Source: JACRBT01 sp964474285 (GTDB taxonomy: Bacteria > Chloroflexota > Dehalococcoidia > Tepidiformales > Tepidiformaceae). From it: a stretch of 14,779 nt of DNA. Location of the stretch: the NCBI GenBank assembly GCA_964474285.1, contig CAYYSD010000072.1, forward strand, positions 1 to 14,779, written 5' to 3'. A model generated the notes under the pieces. That model ran no database searches. It was not told the DNA's origin and saw nothing but the letters and a program-made list of their open reading frames with translations. The translations under genes and the position numbers were made by a program. Below, piece by piece: positions 1-6,772 of this stretch (its first letter is position 1; each line of letters begins with the position of its first letter).

Positions 1-148
1 GCGAGGTGGCGAGCGCACGGGCTGCGGGAATGCCGAGGGCGGGGTGGCGGAGCGACGCGGCCCCTGCCGTCGCAGCGGAGCCCACCCCGCCCCCGTCCAG
101 TCCGAGTGTAGCCGGACCAATCACCGGCATCGTGGTGCGCATCCCGTA
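1..148 (-). other. Open minus-strand frame running off the left edge, possible partial CDS
   Basis: From an ATG at 148 the minus strand stays open to the window edge (about 49 codons). The predicted peptide starts MRTTMPVIGPATLGLDGGG and is rich in Ala and Gly. Third codon positions are mostly G or C, which fits a gene in this genome. However, second positions are also unusually GC-rich, no clear ribosome-binding site precedes the ATG, and the stretch overlaps the inverted repeat at 37-92. I recognise no family. It may be the start of a gene truncated by the window or simply non-coding. Confidence 0.15.
37..92. repeat. Large GC-rich inverted repeat (hairpin) beyond the CoA-transferase/crotonase operon
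   Basis: Two perfect 11-nt arms, GGGCGGGGTGG (37-47) and CCACCCCGCCC (82-92), enclose an inner stem GCGAC (52-56) / GTCGC (69-73) that continues as GGC (59-61) / GCC (66-68). The fold is long, interrupted and very GC-rich. It lies about 100 nt past the stop of the minus-strand crotonase gene, so it could end that transcript, but no T-run follows either arm. It could also be an intergenic repeat unit. Confidence 0.55.
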
Positions 149-195
149 GCCTGTCCACGTTGCTTCGGAGGCTCGGGATTCATGGTCTCCCCGAC

Positions 196-1017
196 CTATT
201 GCCCCGTGAACTCCGGGCTTCGGCGGCTGAGGAACGCGTCGACGCCTTCCCTGAAGTCGTCCATCGCGAAGAGCGTGCGCAGGTGCACCATCAGGTGGTC
301 GACGGTCGTTTCGTACGTCTCGTTGAGGCCGAGGCGCATCATGCGCTTCGTCGCCTGGATGGCCATGGGAGCGTTCTGAGCGATCTCCTCGGCCCAGAGC
401 TTCGCCGTCGGCACGAGTTCGGCCTGCGGCACGACTTCGTTCACGAGCCCGATCTCCTTGCACTGCGCGGCGCCCAGCGTCTGGCCACGGAAGAACATCT
501 CGGAGGCTTTGCCCCAGCCCACGAGGCGCGGAAGGAGCCAGGTGCCGCCACTCTCCGGGAGCAGGTTACGGCGCGCCGTGACGGCCGCTATCTTGCCGTT
601 TTCGCCAGCGATGCGGATGTCGCACAGCAGGGCGAGGTCCATGCCATAGCCCGCGGCGGCGCCGTTGAGCGCACAGATCACCGGCTTGTCCATGTTCCAG
701 AGCACCGTCGGCGGCGAATCGCGCAGGTCGAACAGCTGCTGGGCCTGCTTGCCGCGGCCTTCGCGCGCCGATGGGCCGCTGTCCACGAGGTCGAGGCCGG
801 CGCAGAAACCGCGTCCGGAGCCCGTGAGGACGAGCGCCCGGACCGAGGTGTCGCGGTTCGCCTGGACCAGCATGCGTGAAAGCGTCCCCATCATCGGGCC
901 GCTGATCGCGTTGAGCCGCTCAGGACGGTTGAGCGTCAGCACCAGCACGTGCTCGCTGCGCTCGGCGAGCAGTTCGTCGGTGCCGGTATCGATCGATTCG
1001 TAGAGTGTCACAGCCAT
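196..1017 (-). CDS. Enoyl-CoA hydratase/isomerase family protein (crotonase fold)
   Basis: This 273-residue protein has the crotonase fold from end to end. The N-terminal strand LTLNRPERLNAIS (28-40) and the oxyanion-hole segments GFCAGLDL (70-77) and NGAAAGYGMDLALLCD (118-133) are clear, followed by PESGGTWLLPRLVG (154-167), GLVNEVVP (190-197) and a final basic helix. Family members act on acyl-CoA thioesters in the cytoplasm. In classical hydratases two glutamates are catalytic (rat Glu144 and Glu164). By my alignment these positions are Asp127 and Thr146, while an acidic residue sits at Glu155 in the PESGGTW loop, where PaaG-type isomerases use Asp. Isomerase or another crotonase chemistry is therefore likelier than simple hydration. 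The gene starts 53 nt after the CoA-transferase stop and is probably co-transcribed with it. The ATG at 1017 gives the expected N-terminus; an AGGGG lies immediately upstream, closer than ideal. Confidence 0.9.
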   Translation of the reverse strand: MAVTLYESIDTGTDELLAERSEHVLVLTLNRPERLNAISGPMMGTLSRMLVQANRDTSVRALVLTGSGRGFCAGLDLVDSGPSAREGRGKQAQQLFDLRDSPPTVLWNMDKPVICALNGAAAGYGMDLALLCDIRIAGENGKIAAVTARRNLLPESGGTWLLPRLVGWGKASEMFFRGQTLGAAQCKEIGLVNEVVPQAELVPTAKLWAEEIAQNAPMAIQATKRMMRLGLNETYETTVDHLMVHLRTLFAMDDFREGVDAFLSRRSPEFTGQ

Positions 1018-1070
1018 ACCCCTGGTGGTTCATCCCGCCCCAAGGAGATGTTGTACGCCATTCCGGGCTC

Positions 1071-2368
1071 CTACGCCCGGGCCGCGCGCCCCACCGTGCC
1101 GGCTGCGCGAAGGGCGGCGATGGCGTCCGCATCGAAGCCGACCTCCGCCAGGACTTCGTCCGTTTGCTCATCGTGATGGGCGCGGAGGACTGGATGCGCG
1201 TGGGCGTGCCGTCCATCTTCAGGGCCGGCCCGAAGGTGCGGTAGGCCCCGAGGAGCGGATGCTCGAGCTCCACCACGAAGTCGTTCTCCAGCAGCTGCGG
1301 GTCGCGCATCGCATCGGGCGGGAAGTTGAACGGCCCGCACGGAACCCCGCCGGCCTGCAAAGTCGCGATCCACTCCTCGGTGGTCTTCGTGAGGAAGATC
1401 CCCTCGATCTCGGCCAATAGCGCCTGCAGACGCGCCATCGACTCCGGCGTACCCAGCTGGAAGCCCGGCTCGGTCCGCGGGTCATAGATGCCGGTCACGG
1501 CCCGGAAGCGCGCGTTCAACTGCGGGCTAAGGCACCCGACGGAGACCAGGCCGTCCTTCGTGCGGTAGTTGCGGAAGTAGATGTTGCCGAAGCCGCCGCG
1601 CATGTAGTGCTTCTCCCAGAGCGCGCGCTGGTCGGCATAGCTGGCGTCGTTCGCCCGGGCTTCGGTCAGTTCGGCGCGAAAGGCCTCTTCCACGGGCGGA
1701 TCCGTGGCCCCGAACCAGCTCAGGAGCTGGTGCCCGAGCGCCATCGCCGTGCCCAGCAGCGACGTCTCCACCCGCTGCCCCTCACCCGTGAGGTCGCGAT
1801 GCCGCAGCGCGGCAACAATGCCGAGCGCGGAGAAGGCACCGGTGCCCATGTCGTTGAAAGCCGGGCGGATGTTGATCGGCACGCCTCCCTGTTCGCGCGC
1901 GGCCAACACGGAGGTTCCCGACATCGCCTGGACGATCACGTCATAGCCGGGCGCGCCGCCGAACGGCCCGTTGCGGCCCAGTGGCCAGTGCTCAAGCACG
2001 ATCAGACGCGGATTAATGAGCTTCAGGTCCTCGTAGCGCAACCGGTACCGCGGGAGGTCTGCCGGCTTGAGCGAGACCATCACGACATCCGCCCAGAGCA
2101 CCAGCCGTTCGAGCACGGGGCGCGCTTCGGCGCTCGTGATGTCCAGGCAGATGCTGCGCTTGCCCCGGTTCACCAGGGTGAAGCCCTTGCTTTCGCCGGG
2201 CAGGATGGGCTCCATGGTGTGCCGGATGCCGTCGCCGAGCGGCGGCTCAACCTTGACCACATCGGCGCCCATGTCGGACAGGAGCACCCCGGCGAAGGGC
2301 ACCGCCAGCGCCTGCGCGATCTCCAGCACCTTCACGCCCGCCAGCGCCCCGGGTTTGTCATCAACCAT
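1071..2368 (-). CDS. CaiB/BaiF (family III) CoA-transferase, frameshifted near the C-terminus
   Basis: Family III CoA-transferases move CoA between acyl groups through an aspartyl-CoA thioester. The N-terminus LAGVKVLEIAQALAVPFAG, the segment SDMGADVVKVEPPLGD (31-46) and the probable catalytic Asp173 in FNDMGTGAFSALG (171-183) are diagnostic. The reading frame from 2368 is intact to about 1180. It then leaves the family pattern: the expected C-terminus (HHDEQTDEVLAEVGF, then DADAIAALRAAG) continues in the next frame to a TAG at 1071-1073. One base is missing at or near the GGG run 1178-1180. Repaired, the protein would be about 432 residues, normal for the family; unrepaired, the frame runs aberrantly into the crotonase gene as far as 920. 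The ATG at 2368 was chosen because family homology begins there and a TATCCT box lies 6 nt upstream; no ribosome-binding site is visible. It heads a likely operon with the crotonase gene. Confidence 0.85.
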
Positions 2369-2374
2369 GGGGCG

Positions 2375-2380
2375 AGGATA
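2375..2380 (-). promoter_or_regulatory. -10 box TATCCT, apparent leaderless promoter of the CoA-transferase
   Basis: On the minus strand TATCCT is followed by exactly 6 nt and then the ATG at 2368, with no Shine-Dalgarno sequence between. Transcription starting about 7 nt after the box would begin at the start codon. The same spacing recurs at four other genes in the window. Confidence 0.45.
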
Positions 2381-2408
2381 CAGGGCGGCAGGCTTATATC
2401 GGGAGGGT

Positions 2409-3074
2409 TTAGAAGTTGAGCCCGATCGGCTCCAGGATGTGTCCCTTCGTCCAGTTCCAGGGCTTCGCCTCGGCGAAGTGGAGCAGGTACTCCTGCGCCA
2501 TCTTCGGCACAAGCAGCGCCAGCATCGGGATGACCACCGTTCTGGTGTTGTGCGGCACCGCTCCCTGGAACCACTTCATCACCACGACCACGTAGATCCA
2601 CCAGTTTTCGAACATGTTCGGGAAGATGAACAGGAAGATCCGCGCTTCGGTCAGTTCGAAGCAGACCACGCCGGCGGCCCGGTAGGCGAACAGCGCAACG
2701 GCCGGGAAGCGCGCCCACGCGTTCTTCCAGCCAAAGGCGACCAGGAGTTCGAGCGCCAGGTAATAACTGTCGAGGACTTTGTCGAGTTCGGCGTAGTGGT
2801 CTCCGAAGCCGCCGATGTCGATCGCGTCCACGATGATGACATCGGCGCCGTCGAGGAGCATGGCGATGATCCCGCCCGTGAACCAGTAGCGAAGGATGAG
2901 GAGGGGAACGAACAGCCTGAGCCCGATGATGACCGTCTCACCGCCGCTTCCGCCATAGACTCCCGCCCAACGCAGCGCCAGGAATCCGATGAAGACGGCC
3001 ACCACCCCGGCTGAGATCCCCAGGGCCACGCGCGGATTGAACCCATCCAGCCGCTTGATATAGAAGCGATTCAT
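2409..3074 (-). CDS. Multi-pass membrane protein of unknown function
   Basis: The 221-residue protein is strongly hydrophobic, with likely membrane segments near residues 16-38, 47-64, 66-84, 103-115, 122-139, 146-168 and 179-197. No signal peptide is evident and the first ten residues are basic. An acidic cluster between the third and fourth segments contains DG (75-76) and LDKVLD (97-102), reminiscent of the metal-binding DG...D-x3-D signature of CDP-alcohol phosphatidyltransferases, but the AR pair is missing and the spacing is too long. A FPNMFENWW stretch (151-159) follows the sixth segment's start. I chose the ATG at 3074 because AGGATAG sits 6-7 nt upstream on the same strand; the longer frame upstream encodes low-quality basic sequence. 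It precedes the CoA-transferase by 40 nt on the same strand. I recognise no named family. Confidence 0.7.
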   Translation of the reverse strand: MNRFYIKRLDGFNPRVALGISAGVVAVFIGFLALRWAGVYGGSGGETVIIGLRLFVPLLILRYWFTGGIIAMLLDGADVIIVDAIDIGGFGDHYAELDKVLDSYYLALELLVAFGWKNAWARFPAVALFAYRAAGVVCFELTEARIFLFIFPNMFENWWIYVVVVMKWFQGAVPHNTRTVVIPMLALLVPKMAQEYLLHFAEAKPWNWTKGHILEPIGLNF

Positions 3075-3384
3075 GGCCGCTATCCTGAGTCCTGGGAGCG
3101 TTGAGCGCGAATCGGAGGCGCGAGCGCTTCGGAGCCGGTTCTGAAGCGCAGAACGTGTGCCCCGAGCTCGGCCCGTCCGCCGCATAGATGTTGCCGCCGT
3201 CTTCCCTGGTCGCATGATCCGACCTCCGTTCGCGATCACGTCGCGTGAATCCGGTGTTGATTGAAGCGGGGGAAGCTTGAGTTTCGGTCCTGGCCCAGGC
3301 TGAGAGTTCGTTGAGAGAGGCACGGCGCGACAGGACCGGCGGGGGCTGCTGTATGCTTCGCGCATCCCACCGTGGAGGGGACCT
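3075..3384. other. 310-base divergent intergenic region
   Basis: The region separates the minus-strand membrane protein from the plus-strand rhodanese. I find no convincing coding frame. It contains the ribosome-binding site of the membrane protein (3075-3090), a short dyad CCTGG-C-CCAGG (3289-3299), and the rhodanese promoter box and ribosome-binding site near its right end. The base composition is more mixed than in the flanking genes. Confidence 0.5.
3352..3357 (+). promoter_or_regulatory. -10 box TATGCT of the rhodanese gene
   Basis: TATGCT, preceded by TG, lies 27 nt before the GTG at 3385. Starting about 7 nt downstream gives a leader of roughly 20 nt that contains GGAGGGG (3374-3380), a strong ribosome-binding site 4 nt from the GTG. 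No good -35 is seen at the usual spacing. Confidence 0.4.
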
Positions 3385-4218
3385 GTGGACTACGCTCGCC
3401 CCGAACTGCTTGCCGAACCGGATTGGCTGGCTGCACACCTCGACGACCCCAACGTCCGGATCATCGATTGCGCCACGCTTGAAGCGTATCGCCGCGCGCA
3501 CATCCCCGGGGCTGTGCAGTTGCCGGTGCACTTCTACATCAAAGACAACGACCCCGAAGGCAGCGACCACGGCGTGCTCGTGATGTCGCCGGGAGCGTTC
3601 GAGAAGCTTATGAGCCAGCTCGGGGTCGGGCCGGAGACCACGGTCGTGACGTATGACGACAACAACGCGCTCGTCGCCGCGCGGCTCTGGTGGGTACTGA
3701 AGTACTACGGACACACCAACGCGAAAGTGCTCAACGGCGGCTGGCACCGCTGGATCACCGAAAGGCGCCCGGTCACCTTCCATGCCACGAAAGCGCCGGC
3801 GGCCACGTTCACGGCAAGACCGAACCCCGATATCTACGCGACCGTGGACTACCTCAAGGAAAAGCATGCCGACGCGGGCTGCCAGGTGATGGACACGCGC
3901 ACCGATGGCGAATGGGAAGGCACGAACGACCGCGGAAACCGGCGGACGGGCCGCGTGCCGAACGCCCGCCACCTCGAATGGCTGAACTTCGTGGAGAAGG
4001 GCGACACCCGACGCTTCCTTCCCGCGGACGAACTCCAGGGCCTGCTCGACGGCGCCGGGTTCACGCGTGCGAAGCCGACGATCACGTATTGCCAGGGTGG
4101 CATCCGCGCCGCCCACGCCGCCTTCGTGCTGGATCTCATGGGCTACGACGACGTACGGGTGTACGACGGCTCCATGCGTGAGTGGGCTAACCGGGACGAC
4201 ACGCCGCTGGTCAAGTAG
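3385..4218 (+). CDS. Two-domain rhodanese / sulfurtransferase (SseA-like)
   Basis: The 277-residue product has the length and layout of thiosulfate or 3-mercaptopyruvate sulfurtransferases: two rhodanese domains, roughly 1-128 and 148-277. The first carries RIIDCATLEAYRRAHIPGAV (25-44) and the domain-end NGGWHRW (117-123); its active-site loop reads TYDDNN (89-94), with no cysteine, as expected for the inactive half. The second carries QVMDTRTDGEWEG (167-179), GRVPNARH (189-196) and the active loop TYCQGGIRAAH (234-244), where Cys236 would carry the persulfide. CQGGIR differs from the textbook rhodanese (CRKGVT) and mercaptopyruvate (CGSGVT) loops, so the sulfur donor cannot be assigned. No signal peptide is seen, so it should be cytoplasmic. 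The GTG start is supported by GGAGGGG 4 nt upstream. It ends 19 nt from the convergent DUF2283 gene. Confidence 0.92.
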   Translation: MDYARPELLAEPDWLAAHLDDPNVRIIDCATLEAYRRAHIPGAVQLPVHFYIKDNDPEGSDHGVLVMSPGAFEKLMSQLGVGPETTVVTYDDNNALVAARLWWVLKYYGHTNAKVLNGGWHRWITERRPVTFHATKAPAATFTARPNPDIYATVDYLKEKHADAGCQVMDTRTDGEWEGTNDRGNRRTGRVPNARHLEWLNFVEKGDTRRFLPADELQGLLDGAGFTRAKPTITYCQGGIRAAHAAFVLDLMGYDDVRVYDGSMREWANRDDTPLVK

Positions 4219-4237
4219 AGCCACGGTGGCAACGCCG

Positions 4238-4489
4238 TCAGCGAGAGCTTGCGTGAAGGATCGTGAAGCCGACCACGTCGCCGCCCTCGTAGCGGACGAT
4301 AATGTCGTCATCGGTGAGTTCGCTGTCCGTAGCAATGGATGGGCGGCGGAAGTTGATGTAGAGGACATCTGCCTCGGCGTCATCGCTTGACCACATCGCC
4401 CCGTCGGGAACGCTCCGCAGGGCTTCAACGAGAGGCAGGAATGGTTCGACGGTCAGGTTGGCCGAAGCTGCTGCCCCTTCCAAACTCAA
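4238..4489 (-). CDS. DUF2283 family protein
   Basis: The 83-residue product carries the DUF2283 pattern: DDAEADVLYINFRRP (36-50), ATDSELTDDDIIVRYE (53-68) and GDVVGFTILHAS (70-81), a small beta-rich fold of unknown biochemical role, often found in gene sets that resemble toxin-antitoxin neighbourhoods. The N-terminal 35 residues, with a short helix around FLPLVEALRSVPDGAMW, resemble the longer members of the family. There is no ATG in a sensible place. The TTG at 4489 or the TTG two codons later are the candidates, and a TATCTT box overlaps the first, so the start is uncertain. No partner toxin gene is adjacent. A hairpin just upstream (4501-4522) suggests it is transcribed independently of the small four-cysteine genes. 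Confidence 0.75.
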   Translation of the reverse strand: MSLEGAAASANLTVEPFLPLVEALRSVPDGAMWSSDDAEADVLYINFRRPSIATDSELTDDDIIVRYEGGDVVGFTILHASSR

Positions 4490-4500
4490 GATACGAAACA

Positions 4501-4522
4501 GGCCGCCCCAAGTGGGGCGGCC
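4501..4522 (-). terminator. Rho-independent-type terminator after the first four-cysteine gene
   Basis: GGCCGCCCC (4501-4509) and GGGGCGGCC (4514-4522) form a perfect 9-bp stem around a 4-nt loop. On the minus strand the stem is followed by TGTTTCGT, a weak U-tract. It begins 26 nt past the stop of the gene ending at 4549 and lies immediately upstream of the DUF2283 start. Confidence 0.7.
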
Positions 4523-4548
4523 CGTCGAAGTTCCGAGTTGCGCCGGCC

Positions 4549-4803
4549 TTAGCCGACAGGCACGACGGGTTCTTTTTCGACCCGCTCCGTCTTGAGCAGC
4601 GCTTCAATGGTGAAACCGAGGTCGGCGCGCTCGCAGAGCGAACCGCAGTACGTCATCTTCATGGTGCTGGGGGACTTGCGCCAGTCGTAGCGGAGACCGC
4701 ACCGCGCGCACACTTTGATGTTGTTCAAGTTCATCCCGACAGCGCCGGGACCGATTGGCGTCTCCACGTGGTTCCCCCGTTTCCAGCGAATGGCCTTGGC
4801 CAT
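4549..4803 (-). CDS. Small four-cysteine (putative zinc-binding) protein, copy 1
   Basis: The 84-residue product has four cysteines, 32, 35, 53 and 57, as C-x2-C ... C-x3-C, a likely zinc-binding treble-clef or ribbon. The core runs CARCGLRYDWRKSPS, then MKMTYCGSLCERADLGFTIE, and is about three-quarters identical to the neighbouring copy at 5004-5210. The N-terminus (MAKAIRWKRGNHVE) is basic and unlike copy 2; the C-terminal tail is short and acidic then hydrophobic. There are no membrane segments. The ATG at 4803 is preferred; AGGA lies about 9 nt upstream. A GTG at 4860 would add 19 residues. I recognise no named family; zinc binding is inferred from cysteine spacing only. A hairpin terminator follows the gene. 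Confidence 0.65.
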   Translation of the reverse strand: MAKAIRWKRGNHVETPIGPGAVGMNLNNIKVCARCGLRYDWRKSPSTMKMTYCGSLCERADLGFTIEALLKTERVEKEPVVPVG

Positions 4804-5003
4804 CACACTATTCCTGACGTATCTCCAGCGTAAATGGTTCCATAGCTTAGGGGCCACCACTCACGATGACGGTTGTGTTAACCGCTACATACTCTTTACG
4901 TCGCCCGGCAGCATTGCGATGAGCCCATCGTGCCACAGGATGCCGGCCCGGCGACTACCCGCATGGGCAGGAATGCCGCTTCCGAATGGATGGGGGCAAT
5001 TTG

Positions 5004-5210
5004 CTACGCTGCGAGGAGCGGCTCCCACGGGGCAGGTTCATGGCCGCGAACGGGAGCCTGGCTGTGCAGCAGCGTCTCAATCGTGAATCCGAGGTCGGCC
5101 TTTTCGCAGAGCGAGCCGCAGTAGGTCATCTTGAGAAAGCCGCTCGGGGAACGGCGCCAATCATAGGGCACCCCGCAACGCTGACAGGATCGCATGTTCG
5201 TGGCTTCCAT
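5004..5210 (-). CDS. Small four-cysteine (putative zinc-binding) protein, copy 2
   Basis: The 68-residue product is a paralogue of the protein encoded at 4803-4549. Cysteines 9, 12, 31 and 35 keep the C-x2-C ... C-x3-C arrangement, and PYDWRRSPSGFLKMTYCGSL followed by CEKADLGFTIETLL match copy 1 with one inserted residue between the cysteine pairs. The N-terminal extension of copy 1 is missing and the C-terminal tail is unrelated. The ATG at 5210 is supported by GGAGG 8 nt upstream; a GTG at 5225 is possible but would place the start inside that ribosome-binding site. It lies 200 nt upstream of copy 1 on the same strand, so the two may be co-transcribed or each may have its own promoter. Function is unknown. 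Confidence 0.65.
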   Translation of the reverse strand: MEATNMRSCQRCGVPYDWRRSPSGFLKMTYCGSLCEKADLGFTIETLLHSQAPVRGHEPAPWEPLLAA

Positions 5211-5268
5211 CCCGGTTTCCTCCACCGCTCGCCGGTTCGTGGCTGGTCGAGCTGCCTGCGGAAATGGT

Positions 5269-5334
5269 CGCCACCACGGGCCGTGGCGGGCATCGTGGAA
5301 CCACCCGCAATCCCGTCGGGGTTGCCCCTACGGG
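5269..5334. repeat. Cluster of short stem-loops
   Basis: Three inverted repeats lie in 66 nt: CGCCAC (5269-5274) / GTGGCG (5283-5288) with a nested 13-nt dyad CCACGG-G-CCGTGG (5274-5286); and CCCGT (5312-5316) / ACGGG (5330-5334) continuing, after one mismatch, as GGGG (5318-5321) / CCCC (5325-5328) around a 3-nt loop. The last resembles CGTAGGGGC-type palindromic intergenic repeats seen in many bacteria. No coding frame is credible in 5226-5433. Confidence 0.55.
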
Positions 5335-5376
5335 TCTCTACGCGACAACGCCGCTGCCCACGCTGGTCCACCAAGG

Positions 5377-5413
5377 CCACGGGGCAGGCGGACGTTGGCC
5401 ACCTGCCCCGTGG
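5377..5413 (-). terminator. Strong hairpin after the luciferase-like monooxygenase
   Basis: CCACGGGGCAGG (5377-5388) and CCTGCCCCGTGG (5402-5413) are perfect 12-nt complements around a 13-nt loop, beginning 20 nt beyond the monooxygenase stop on the minus strand. No T-run follows, so termination would depend on stem stability. A processing or mRNA-stability role is also possible. Confidence 0.55.
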
Positions 5414-5433
5414 AGCGCTCAAACAGTCCCGCG

Positions 5434-6744
5434 TCAGACCTTCGCGGTCGCATCCTGCGTTTCGCGAATGATCTCGCGCATGCGCCGCATGGCCGCCATC
5501 CGGCGCTGCTGCGCTTCGGGCAGCGACGAGATGTCGACCTCGGCGATGTTGTAGCCATAGGCGGGGTAGGGCTCAATCTCGGGTTCGGCCAGCTCCTGCA
5601 TCCATTGCTTCCGCTTGAAGGCCGCCTCGATGTAGGGCGCCAGCTCATCGGCTTTCTTCGCCTGCCGGGCCGCTTCGTGCTCTTTGAACTCGGGCATCAC
5701 GTCTTTCGCAAAGAGGGTGAGGTCTTCGCAAATGTTCTCGTGAAGGTTGTTCCCGCCTTGCTGGATGAAGACCGCCTGGTCCACTCCGGCTTCCGAGAAC
5801 TTCGCCAGGTGTTCGCGCAATTGCGCAGGCGTGCCGATGCCGCCGGTGCCGCCACCCAGCACTTCCATCCCGAGCCGATCGCGCACGGCCACGTACTGGT
5901 CCCAGATGTTCGTGCGGCCCGGCTTGTGGAGGCCGAAGTTGTAATGGTGGCCCAGCGCGAACTGGAAGAAACGGAAGCCATCCGTGCCGCGACGCAGCGC
6001 CTCGGCTTCGTCCGGGTGACACGAAAAGCTTGAGACCATCGCGATGTTCGGGTTCACGGTGTGGCCGATCGGCACGCACTCGCGCTTGAACGTCTCGTAG
6101 TAGTCCGAAACCCAGTGGCGCGCCTCCGCCGGGTCGATGAAGGCGAACGTCAACGCGCCGATACCCAGCTGCGCAGCGAGGTGGATCGTGTCGCGGTTCG
6201 AACACGCGACCCAAAGCGGCGGGTGGGGCTTTTGGACCGGCTTGGGGACGATGTTCCGCGTGGGCATCGAAAAGAACTGGCCCTGGAAGCCCGGGTATGG
6301 GTCCATCGCCAGCATGTTCGCGACCTGCTCTGTTGTCTCCCGCCACATGGCACGCCGCTGGTTGGGGTCGATGCCGAAGCCCTCGAGCTCCGCGCGCGAT
6401 GCCGATTCGCCCGTGCCCCATTCCACCCGGCCGTTCGAGACCAGGTCGAGCGTGGCGATCTCCTCCGCGATGCGGGCGGGGTGGTTGTAGTTCGGCGGCA
6501 TGAGCTTGATGCCGTGGCCCAGCCGGATGTTCTTCGTCCGCTGGGAAGCCGCCGCGAGAAAGACTTCCGGGCAGGAGGAGTGGGAGTATTCCTCGAGGAA
6601 GTGGTGCTCCACTTCCCACGCATAGTCGATGCCCAGCCGGTCCGCGAGTTCGACCTGGTCGAGCGCGTCCTGGAAGAGCTTCTGCTCACGGCCTTCGCTC
6701 CACGGGCGGGGGAGTTGATGCTCATAGAAAATACCGAACTTCAT
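5434..6744 (-). CDS. LLM-class flavin-dependent oxidoreductase (luciferase-like monooxygenase)
   Basis: Members are TIM-barrel oxidoreductases using reduced FMN or F420 on aldehydes, hydrocarbons or xenobiotics. The protein begins MKFGIFYEHQLPRPW and shows the hallmarks AWEVEHHF (42-49), LGHGIKLMPPNYNHPARIAE (75-94) and ATLDLVSNGRVEWGTG (97-112), with a later GTPAQLREHL. At 436 residues it is longer than the common 330-350: about 80 residues past the barrel form charged helices ending near MAAMRRMREII. FMN versus F420 cannot be decided from the sequence. The ATG at 6744 has AAGGAGG 6 nt upstream and a TAGGAT box 22 nt upstream. It is divergent from a MarR regulator, which probably controls it, and the adjacent plus-strand ferredoxin could be an electron carrier for the same locus. 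Confidence 0.93.
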   Translation of the reverse strand: MKFGIFYEHQLPRPWSEGREQKLFQDALDQVELADRLGIDYAWEVEHHFLEEYSHSSCPEVFLAAASQRTKNIRLGHGIKLMPPNYNHPARIAEEIATLDLVSNGRVEWGTGESASRAELEGFGIDPNQRRAMWRETTEQVANMLAMDPYPGFQGQFFSMPTRNIVPKPVQKPHPPLWVACSNRDTIHLAAQLGIGALTFAFIDPAEARHWVSDYYETFKRECVPIGHTVNPNIAMVSSFSCHPDEAEALRRGTDGFRFFQFALGHHYNFGLHKPGRTNIWDQYVAVRDRLGMEVLGGGTGGIGTPAQLREHLAKFSEAGVDQAVFIQQGGNNLHENICEDLTLFAKDVMPEFKEHEAARQAKKADELAPYIEAAFKRKQWMQELAEPEIEPYPAYGYNIAEVDISSLPEAQQRRMAAMRRMREIIRETQDATAKV

Positions 6745-6766
6745 TCGGACCCTCCTTCATGGGCGA

Positions 6767-6772
6767 ATCCTA
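6767..6772 (-). promoter_or_regulatory. -10 box TAGGAT of the monooxygenase gene
   Basis: On the minus strand TAGGAT lies 22 nt before the ATG at 6744. The resulting leader of about 16 nt contains AAGGAGG. The box directly abuts the dyad at 6773-6786, so a bound repressor would cover the promoter. Confidence 0.4.

Noticed and set aside
160..879. Plus-strand frame opposite the crotonase gene
   Set aside because: Arg/Ala/His-rich antisense shadow of a well-supported gene; it starts in intergenic DNA without a ribosome-binding site.
920..1070. Extended tail of the CoA-transferase frame overlapping the crotonase gene
   Set aside because: Arises only after the frameshift; the sequence is Arg/Ser-rich, whereas the family C-terminus is found in the neighbouring frame ending at 1071.
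1607..3014. Plus-strand frames opposite the CoA-transferase and the membrane protein
   Set aside because: High-GC antisense shadows; both minus-strand genes have family or membrane-protein signatures and these frames have none.
2938..4428. Long minus-strand frame (496 codons) opposite the rhodanese
   Set aside because: It is antisense to a clear two-domain rhodanese whose codon pattern explains the openness. The translation is rich in Arg, Val and His without family motifs. A stretch reading like an NHL repeat (GGNIYAADG) is isolated and most likely chance.
4238..5433. Toxin-antitoxin or defence island made of DUF2283, small four-cysteine proteins and Uma2
   Set aside because: No toxin, nuclease pair or effector lies beside the DUF2283 gene, and the Uma2 gene is 7 kb away; the grouping would be speculation.
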